Origin: Pseudomonas sp. 8Z
GTDB taxonomy: Bacteria; Pseudomonadota; Gammaproteobacteria; Pseudomonadales; Pseudomonadaceae
Reading direction: 5' to 3'
Assembly (NCBI RefSeq): GCF_902506535.1
Contig: NZ_LR733826.1
Span: 527,079 to 591,078 of the forward strand
DNA length: 64,000 nt
Below, one piece after another: positions 58,461 through 64,000 of this stretch. The position numbers and the translations under genes are program-made. The notes beneath the pieces are model-generated. The model saw only the letters and a list, made by a program, of their open reading frames with translations, made no database searches and was not told where the DNA came from. The first letter of the stretch is position 1, and each line of letters starts with the position of its first letter.

Positions 58461-59306
58461 ATGAAGTTTGAAGGCACCCAGTCTTACGTCGCCACCGACG
58501 ACCTCAAGCTCGCGGTCAACGCCGCCATCACCCTGCAGCGCCCGCTGCTGGTCAAAGGCGAGCCGGGCACCGGCAAGACCATGCTCGCCGAGCAACTGGC
58601 CGAGGCCTTCGGCGCCCGCCTGATCACCTGGCACATCAAGTCCACCACCAAGGCGCACCAGGGCCTCTACGAATACGATGCGGTCAGCCGTCTGCGCGAC
58701 TCGCAGCTCGACTCCGACAAGGTTCACGACGTTCGCAACTACATCAAGAAAGGCAAGCTGTGGGAGGCGTTCGAGTCCGAGGAGCGCGTGATTCTCTTGA
58801 TCGACGAGATCGACAAGGCCGACATCGAGTTCCCCAACGACCTGTTGCAGGAACTCGACAAGATGGAGTTCTACGTTTACGAGACCGACGAGACGATCAA
58901 GGCCAAGCAGCGCCCCATCATCATCATCACCTCGAACAACGAGAAGGAACTGCCGGACGCCTTCCTGCGCCGCTGCTTCTTCCACTACATCGCCTTCCCC
59001 GATCGCGACACGCTGAAGAAGATCGTCGACGTGCACTACCCGAACATCAGCGGCGAGCTGGTGGCCGAGGCACTGGACGTGTTCTTCGACGTGCGCAAGG
59101 TGCCGGGCCTGAAGAAGAAGCCCTCGACCAGTGAGCTGGTGGACTGGCTCAAGCTGCTGATGGCCGACAACATCGGCGAAGCGGTGCTGCGCGAGCGCGA
59201 TCCGACCAAGGCCATCCCGCCGCTGGCCGGTGCGCTGGTGAAGAACGAGCAAGACGTACAGCTACTCGAACGCCTGGCCTTCATGACCCGCCGCGCGTCG
59301 CGGTAA
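58461..59306 (+). CDS. MoxR-family AAA+ ATPase
   Basis: 281-residue ATPase, a likely chaperone for the VWA protein encoded next. Walker A is VKGEPGTGKTMLAEQL, Walker B is VILLIDEIDKAD, sensor 1 is ITSNNEKELPDAFLRRC, and the lid follows from about residue 180. The N-terminus KFEGTQSYVATDDL is that of the MoxR subgroup common in Pseudomonas. GAGGA lies seven bases before the ATG. Confidence 0.93.
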   Translation: MKFEGTQSYVATDDLKLAVNAAITLQRPLLVKGEPGTGKTMLAEQLAEAFGARLITWHIKSTTKAHQGLYEYDAVSRLRDSQLDSDKVHDVRNYIKKGKLWEAFESEERVILLIDEIDKADIEFPNDLLQELDKMEFYVYETDETIKAKQRPIIIITSNNEKELPDAFLRRCFFHYIAFPDRDTLKKIVDVHYPNISGELVAEALDVFFDVRKVPGLKKKPSTSELVDWLKLLMADNIGEAVLRERDPTKAIPPLAGALVKNEQDVQLLERLAFMTRRASR

Positions 59307-59339
59307 ACATCGGGCGGCTGCGCGTCGGCCAGCGCCTTT

Positions 59340-59369
59340 GTAGGGTGGGTTAGCGAAGCGTAACCCACC
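59340..59369. repeat. REP palindrome between moxR and VWA genes
   Basis: GGTGGGTTA (59344-59352) pairs with TAACCCACC (59361-59369) around an 8-base loop. It is of the GTAGGGTGGG type, in the 130-base gap. Confidence 0.75.
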
Positions 59370-59436
59370 AACCAGCCGCCAGGCTGGCAAGCATGATGCC
59401 GGCGGCATCAACGGATAATTCCGAGGGCACAGATAA

Positions 59437-60615
59437 ATGCTGCTCAACCTGTTCAACGAAATGCGCGCGGCCAAGGTGCCGGTGTCAGTGCGTGAGCTGC
59501 TCGACCTGATCAACGCGCTCAAGCACAACGTCGTGTTCGCCGACATGGACGAGTTCTATTACCTGGCGCGCGCGATTTTGGTTAAAGACGAACGCCACTT
59601 CGACAAGTTCGATCGTGCCTTCGGCGCCTACTTCAATGGCCTGCAGAACCTCAACCAGCACATCGAGGCAATGATCCCCGAGGAGTGGCTGCGCAAGGAA
59701 TTCGAGCGCCTGCTGAGCGACGAGGAAAAAGCGCAGATCCAGAGCCTCGGCGGCCTGGACAAGCTGATCGAGGAGTTCAAGAAACGCCTCGAAGAGCAGA
59801 AGGACAAGCACGCCGGCGGCAACAAGTGGATCGGCACCGGCGGCACCAGCCCGTTCGGCTCCGGCGGCTTCAACCCGGAAGGCATTCGCGTCGGCGATGC
59901 CGGCAAGCGCCAGGGCAAGGCCGTCAAGGTGTGGGATCAGCGCGAGTACAAGAACCTCGACGATCAGGTCGAGCTGGGCACGCGCAACATCAAGGTGGCG
60001 CTGCGCCGCCTGCGTAAGTTCGCCCGCCAGGGGGCGGCCGAAGAGCTGGATCTGGACGGCACCATCGACCACACCGCGAAGGACGGCGGCCTGCTCAATA
60101 TCCAGATGCGCCCGGAGCGGCGCAACACGGTCAAGCTCCTGCTGCTGCTGGATATCGGCGGTTCGATGGACGCTCACGTCAAGGTGTGCGAGGAACTGTT
60201 CTCGGCCTGCAAGACCGAGTTCAAGCACCTGGAGTATTTCTACTTCCACAACTTCATCTACGAGAGCGTGTGGAAGAACAACCTGCGCCGCATGAGCGAA
60301 CGCACCTCGACGCTGGATCTGCTGCACAAGTACGGCGCCGACTACAAGGTGGTGTTCGTCGGCGACGCGGCCATGGCGCCCTATGAGATCACCCAGGCTG
60401 GCGGCAGCGTCGAGCACTGGAACGAGGAAGCCGGCTACGTCTGGATGAAGCGCTTCACCGAGAAGTTCAAGAAGGTCATCTGGATCAACCCCTACCCCAA
60501 AGACACCTGGAACTACACCGCCTCCACCGGCCTGGTACGCGAGCTGATCGAAGATCGCATGTACCCGCTGACCCTGCAGGGCCTGGAAGACGGCATGAAG
60601 TACCTGTCCAAGTAA
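59437..60615 (+). CDS. VWA-domain (CoxE-like) protein
   Basis: 392-residue cytoplasmic protein with a helical N-terminal half (FNEMRAAKVPVSVRELLDLI) and a C-terminal VWA domain. The MIDAS motif is LLLLLDIGGSMDAHV (usually DxSxS; Gly replaces the first Ser), followed by VVFVGDAAMAPYE. Together with the MoxR ATPase it forms a pair thought to help assemble or insert metal into partner proteins. No obvious target is encoded here. Confidence 0.88.
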   Translation: MLLNLFNEMRAAKVPVSVRELLDLINALKHNVVFADMDEFYYLARAILVKDERHFDKFDRAFGAYFNGLQNLNQHIEAMIPEEWLRKEFERLLSDEEKAQIQSLGGLDKLIEEFKKRLEEQKDKHAGGNKWIGTGGTSPFGSGGFNPEGIRVGDAGKRQGKAVKVWDQREYKNLDDQVELGTRNIKVALRRLRKFARQGAAEELDLDGTIDHTAKDGGLLNIQMRPERRNTVKLLLLLDIGGSMDAHVKVCEELFSACKTEFKHLEYFYFHNFIYESVWKNNLRRMSERTSTLDLLHKYGADYKVVFVGDAAMAPYEITQAGGSVEHWNEEAGYVWMKRFTEKFKKVIWINPYPKDTWNYTASTGLVRELIEDRMYPLTLQGLEDGMKYLSK

Positions 60616-60625
60616 GCCCACCTAA

Positions 60626-60668
60626 AACAAAAACGCCGCGAATCCTATCAAGGATTCGCGGCGTTTTT
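60626..60668. terminator. Bidirectional rho-independent terminator
   Basis: A 13-base perfect stem (60634-60646 with 60651-60663), loop ATCA, followed by TTTTT on the plus strand and with A-runs upstream that give T's on the minus strand. It ends the moxR-VWA transcript and the oppositely directed DUF2167 gene. Confidence 0.9.
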
Positions 60669-60725
60669 GTAGCCCGGATGCAATCCGGGAAATCTCGAGC
60701 TTCCCCCGGATTGCATCCGGGCTAC
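60669..60725. repeat. REP palindrome, GTAGCCCGGATGCAA type
   Basis: Perfect 21-base arms (60669-60689 and 60705-60725) around a 15-base loop. It directly abuts the terminator. An arm of the same type (GGGCTAC end) occurs near 51890. Confidence 0.85.
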
Positions 60726-60735
60726 ACGCACGAAC

Positions 60736-61800
60736 TCAACGCTTGTCGGCGTCGTCCGGCTTGTTCAGATCCATCACGGTCTGCGCAGACGCATGCACCG
60801 GTTCTTCCGACTTGCTCTCGGCAGCCGCTGCTACAGGCGCAGCCGGGGTACTGGCCTCTTCGCTCACATCGTCCTTCTTACGCAGGCCCAGGCGCTTGCC
60901 CAGCCAGCCGAACAGCAACACAGGAACGATCCAGAACTTCTTCAACAACACCAGCAGCATGGCCAGCAGACCGGTCTTGGCCGCCACCTTACCCGCCACC
61001 AGAGCGCCCAGGCCGTATGCAGCCACGGTGTCCAGATCCGGGTTGAACTCGGCATAGCGCTGGCCCGGATTGAACTCGGTAGCTGCCAGTACAGCCGGAA
61101 CATTGGCCTCAATCTCCGGCAATTGATCCATGTTGGCGACGAAGTTCAGCACCAACACGCCCTTACGGCCCAGCACGCGGATGTTGTAGTTGAGGGTGTT
61201 GGCATCACTGTCGCCGAACTTCAGTTCCTTGGCCCAGTAGAGTTTCTTGCCTTCAGCGTCGTAACGCGGCTCGGCAGCCCAGCCAACCAGCTCGACCGGC
61301 TCGTAGCCGTTCTCCTCTCGCCAGGTGTTGGCCTCGCCCATATCGGCCTGCATATCCTTGAGCATGTCGCCATAGTCGATATCGGCAGCATCCTCATCGG
61401 AGACGTAACCGCTGTTCTCGTACTCGACCGTCACGCCCCAGGACTCTTGCGCCAATGGTGAAATACCAGCCGGCAGGATCATCCCCAACGGCGGTACGTC
61501 ATCAGGCGGATTACCCCAACCGTCGACCAGCAGGCGCTGGGTGTTCTCACTATCGAGGAAAACCAGCGACTCAGGCAGATTAAGGGTCGCTAAGTCATTA
61601 CCCAGCACGATGCGGCCATGCTGGAAATTCAGGCTGGCGACGAAAGCCTCGGCGCTGATGCCCTGAGCCGCCTCGTCAACCGAGGCACGCTCTTCGGCAG
61701 CCTCGCGCTGATCAGCAGGTGCCTCGCCAGCCTGAGCAACAGAAAATAAGGGGAGGAAGGCAGCCAATGCGGCAGCCAGGATCGAATCCTTGATCGACAT
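60736..61800 (-). CDS. DUF2167 family membrane-anchored protein
   Basis: 354-residue exported protein with a Sec signal peptide (LAAALAAFLPLFSVAQA). Middle section contains GMILPAGISPLAQESWGV and WAAEPRYDAEGKKLYWAKEL, which mark DUF2167. Near residues 275-305 there are one or two hydrophobic helices (KFWIVPVLLFGWLGKRL), then an Ala/Glu/Ser-rich cytoplasmic or periplasmic tail. Function unknown. Confidence 0.85.
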   Translation of the reverse strand: MSIKDSILAAALAAFLPLFSVAQAGEAPADQREAAEERASVDEAAQGISAEAFVASLNFQHGRIVLGNDLATLNLPESLVFLDSENTQRLLVDGWGNPPDDVPPLGMILPAGISPLAQESWGVTVEYENSGYVSDEDAADIDYGDMLKDMQADMGEANTWREENGYEPVELVGWAAEPRYDAEGKKLYWAKELKFGDSDANTLNYNIRVLGRKGVLVLNFVANMDQLPEIEANVPAVLAATEFNPGQRYAEFNPDLDTVAAYGLGALVAGKVAAKTGLLAMLLVLLKKFWIVPVLLFGWLGKRLGLRKKDDVSEEASTPAAPVAAAAESKSEEPVHASAQTVMDLNKPDDADKR

Positions 61801-61939
61801 AGAAACTCCATAACAGCGGGTGGGTAAATGTAACGAAGCATTACATTACCACGCCGCTGTTTGCTGACAGGCGAACCAGCGCAACTTTTTGCAGCCTGCC
61901 AACACACGCAGCGTTACGAGCCCTGTCGCGTGTTTACGC

Positions 61940-62464
61940 TCAACGCCAGTGCCGCTGCTGCGTGCGCCGGGTCTGCCCGGCACCGAGTACCCAGCCGATG
62001 GCCAGCGTCAGCAGTTCCACGCACCAAGCCAGCAGCAGCGCGCTGATCACGCCCCAAGCAATGGCCTCGGGAGTGAGCAACACCTGATAGCGATAGGCGT
62101 CGAGGGTCTCTTTGAACAAATCCGCGTCGGCGCCCGTGGCCAGGTGCCAGGCCTGCGCGTACCAGGCCCCTTGCATGGCTTGCCACTCTTCGTCGAGCAA
62201 GGCCGCGCGTTGCACCAGATTGCCGACACTACGTGCATCACTCTGCATCACCGGGTCATTGCTGACGCGGTAGTGCGCCACCAGTGCATCCAGATCGCCC
62301 TTGAAGAAACGCTGCGCCGTGTCACGGAAGCCCTGCAGGCTCTGCTGCGATTCCGAGCGGTGCGCCTCGACACGCTTGGCGTAGTCGTCGATGAAACCGG
62401 GCACCTGAACCCCGGCTAGCAGCCCCACCGCGAATAACACCAGACGCAGGTAACTTCTGAACAT
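61940..62464 (-). CDS. DUF2937 family inner-membrane protein
   Basis: 174-residue protein with an N-terminal helix (YLRLVLFAVGLLAGVQVPGF) and a C-terminal pair of helices (about 130-160), with a charged helical section between them (RVEAHRSESQQSLQGFRD). The layout and length match DUF2937. Function unknown. It stands downstream of the amidotransferase gene on the same strand with a 34-base gap. Confidence 0.8.
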   Translation of the reverse strand: MFRSYLRLVLFAVGLLAGVQVPGFIDDYAKRVEAHRSESQQSLQGFRDTAQRFFKGDLDALVAHYRVSNDPVMQSDARSVGNLVQRAALLDEEWQAMQGAWYAQAWHLATGADADLFKETLDAYRYQVLLTPEAIAWGVISALLLAWCVELLTLAIGWVLGAGQTRRTQQRHWR

Positions 62465-62498
62465 TCTTCCCTCCCGAGGAATTTCTACCCGCTATCGA

Positions 62499-63272
62499 TC
62501 AGGCCTTGCCATCGGCAATACATTCGCCACGGCGCCATAGCCGCCACTCACCCGGCTGGTAGAGCGACCATTGTTCGTTATCCGTTAAAGGCTCGGTCGC
62601 GATCACCGTGACCACATCGTTGGGCGTGGTTTCCGCCTGGAAATCCACCTTCAGATCAGCGTCCTTTAGCTGCGCCGGGCCAAAAGGAGCACGACGGGTG
62701 ATGTGCGCCAGTTTGCTGGAGCAGAAGCTGAACAACCAGTCGCCATCGCTGAGCAGGCAATTGAACACGCCGAGCTGGCGGTAACTGGCACAGGCAGCCA
62801 CCAGCACCGGCAACAGCACCTCAACCCCTACCGGCTCGGGAAAGGCCCGGCGTACACGATTGAGCAGGTCGCAAAAGGCCGCCTCGCTATCAGTGTCGCC
62901 CACAGGCCGATAGAAGCTGGTAGCCCCCGCCAGCCCGGCCAACTGGCCATTATGCGCGAAGCACCAATGGCGCCCCCAGAGCTCACGGCTGAACGGGTGG
63001 GTATTGGCCAGGCAGACCTGACCGACGTTGGCCTGACGGATATGACCAATCACCACCTCACTCTTGATCGGATAGCGCTGCACCAGTTGCGCCACCTCCG
63101 ATTCACTGCTCGCTCGCGGGTCCTGAAACAGACGTAAACCGCGCCCTTCATAGAATCCGATGCCCCAACCATCACGATGCGGGCCCGTGCGGCCGCCACG
63201 CTGCATCAGCCCGGTGAAGCTGAATACGATATCCGTGGGGATATTGGCGCTCATGCCGAGCAGTTCGCACAT
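62499..63272 (-). CDS. Class II glutamine amidotransferase (YafJ-like)
   Basis: 257-residue Ntn-fold protein with Cys2 as nucleophile after Met removal (MCELLGMSANIPTD). GRTGPHRDGWGIGFYEG, IGHIRQANVG and TNTHPFSREL-like LANTHPFSREL provide the glutaminase pocket, and FAHNGQLAGL is conserved. Stand-alone members are of uncertain substrate. No synthetase domain follows. Confidence 0.9.
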   Translation of the reverse strand: MCELLGMSANIPTDIVFSFTGLMQRGGRTGPHRDGWGIGFYEGRGLRLFQDPRASSESEVAQLVQRYPIKSEVVIGHIRQANVGQVCLANTHPFSRELWGRHWCFAHNGQLAGLAGATSFYRPVGDTDSEAAFCDLLNRVRRAFPEPVGVEVLLPVLVAACASYRQLGVFNCLLSDGDWLFSFCSSKLAHITRRAPFGPAQLKDADLKVDFQAETTPNDVVTVIATEPLTDNEQWSLYQPGEWRLWRRGECIADGKA

Positions 63273-63517
63273 GCTTCAATTCTCCTCGCCCAGGATCAGG
63301 CTTAGGCAGTAGGTTTCATGCACAGGCGCAGGATGCTCAAGCCAAGGTGACACGGGCTCGATCAGCGCCTATCTGTGTGCATGGGAGAAGATGTCTAATG
63401 ACACGATGAACTCGCCGCGCCTATGTCGGCGATGGAAGCAACGCGCGTTGCCGAGCAGTGGTAGGCACACAGCCACCATGCTGAGCGCCTGCCCAGACAG
63501 GCGCAAGGGCCGCAGCG

Positions 63518-63994
63518 TTAGATTCGCGGCTCCAAACGACCACCGTGCTCACGGGCGTATCCACGCGACAGCGGCTCATCATCGTCATCTTCCATCCGTT
63601 CACGCAGGGTGCGCGAATCTTCTTGCCCTGCATGGCCGTCATCTGCATGGCGCCCCTGCCACCAGCGCTCGATGGGCCAGCGTATGGCAACGAAAACCAG
63701 GTACACGGCAAAGGCAATCAGGCCGTAGAGAGTCAGATCGGCCACCGCCCGCCAGGCGTTGTTACCGACTTTGAGCAGCACATCCATAGCCGTAATCGCG
63801 ATGGCCGGGGCGAATAGCTCGCGCGCCGGGTCAACAATGGTCGGGCTGAACAACAGGACAGCCACCAGCACGCGCAACGGCTCACGGGCATAGCGCCACA
63901 TCCAGCGAGTCATCCGCATCCAGACCAGCAGGCAGCCCAGTGCCGCGAAACCATAGGCGGCCCAGGCCAGAAGGTAGTCGTTTTCGTTCATCAT
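63518..63994 (-). CDS. Conserved membrane protein of unknown function
   Basis: 158-residue protein with about three hydrophobic helices (residues 8-26, 38-62 and 80-104) and a very acidic C-terminal tail (TLRERMEDDDDEPLSR). No family is recognised. It starts with two Met codons, at 63994 and 63991, close to the right window edge, so its ribosome site cannot be judged fully. Confidence 0.7.
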   Translation of the reverse strand: MMNENDYLLAWAAYGFAALGCLLVWMRMTRWMWRYAREPLRVLVAVLLFSPTIVDPARELFAPAIAITAMDVLLKVGNNAWRAVADLTLYGLIAFAVYLVFVAIRWPIERWWQGRHADDGHAGQEDSRTLRERMEDDDDEPLSRGYAREHGGRLEPRI

Positions 63995-64000
63995 AAGCAG

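Noticed and set aside
59485..60621. 378-codon minus-strand frame opposite the VWA gene
   Set aside because: Antisense shadow; the VWA protein shows clear domain motifs and the terminator fits its direction.

Overview
The window looks like a chromosomal segment of a Pseudomonas species of the P. aeruginosa / P. mendocina / P. alcaligenes type. It has high-GC coding DNA, many GTAG-starting REP-type palindromes between genes, and an O-antigen locus bounded by wzz plus ihfB on one side and wbpM on the other, as in P. aeruginosa. The aroC to folE interval and the aceK and cysK neighbourhoods also look Pseudomonas-like. I saw no rRNA, tRNA, CRISPR array or transposase. Species is inference.

Region 1 (1-20714, all minus strand) is one O-antigen operon, read from wzz down to wbpM, which is cut by the left window edge. 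Most neighbouring genes overlap by 4-14 nt and several start with GTG or TTG. It encodes chain-length control (Wzz), a 2OG-Fe(II) oxygenase, a flippase, an O-acetyltransferase, and a pseudaminic acid pathway: PseB, PseC, a cytidylyltransferase/aldo-keto reductase fusion, a PtmA-like dehydrogenase, PseG, a formyltransferase in place of PseH, and PseI. It also encodes a polymerase candidate, two glycosyltransferases, UDP-xylose synthesis (Ugd and UXS), a 4-keto-sugar reductase, a phosphoglycosyl transferase and WbpM. Together these predict an N-formylated Pse-Xyl-FucNAc (or QuiNAc) repeat, like that known for P. aeruginosa serotype O7.

Region 2 (20802-31000) is mostly housekeeping: a beta-CASP metallo-hydrolase, ihfB without rpsA beside it, a Tat-type amidase, an amidotransferase, RraB, alkA-ogt DNA repair, a periplasmic histidine phosphatase, a degenerate acireductone dioxygenase, an MFS transporter and aroC. 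Region 3 (31075-42555) carries a lipase-like hydrolase, a type VI secretion effector with PAAR and Tle1-like domains followed by two tandem DUF2931 immunity lipoproteins, then prmB, an isochorismatase-fold protein, smr, folE, a glutaredoxin-like protein, tapT and the energy-taxis receptor aer.

Region 4 (42691-54147) is the most interesting accessory block. A LysR regulator is divergent from a catabolic cluster: TIM-barrel isomerase, IPNS-like oxygenase, polar amino-acid ABC transporter, class II aldolase, guanidinobutyrase-like ureohydrolase, AruI-like 2-ketoarginine decarboxylase, NCS1 permease and an MBL hydrolase. Two promoters in this block share a palindromic operator inside about 80 bp of similar sequence. 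This suggests one regulon for a guanidino compound.

Region 5 (54154-64000) holds a 44-codon gene, aceK, an EamA exporter, cysK, a MoxR-VWA pair ending at a bidirectional terminator, DUF2167 and DUF2937 membrane proteins, a class II amidotransferase and a membrane protein at the right edge.
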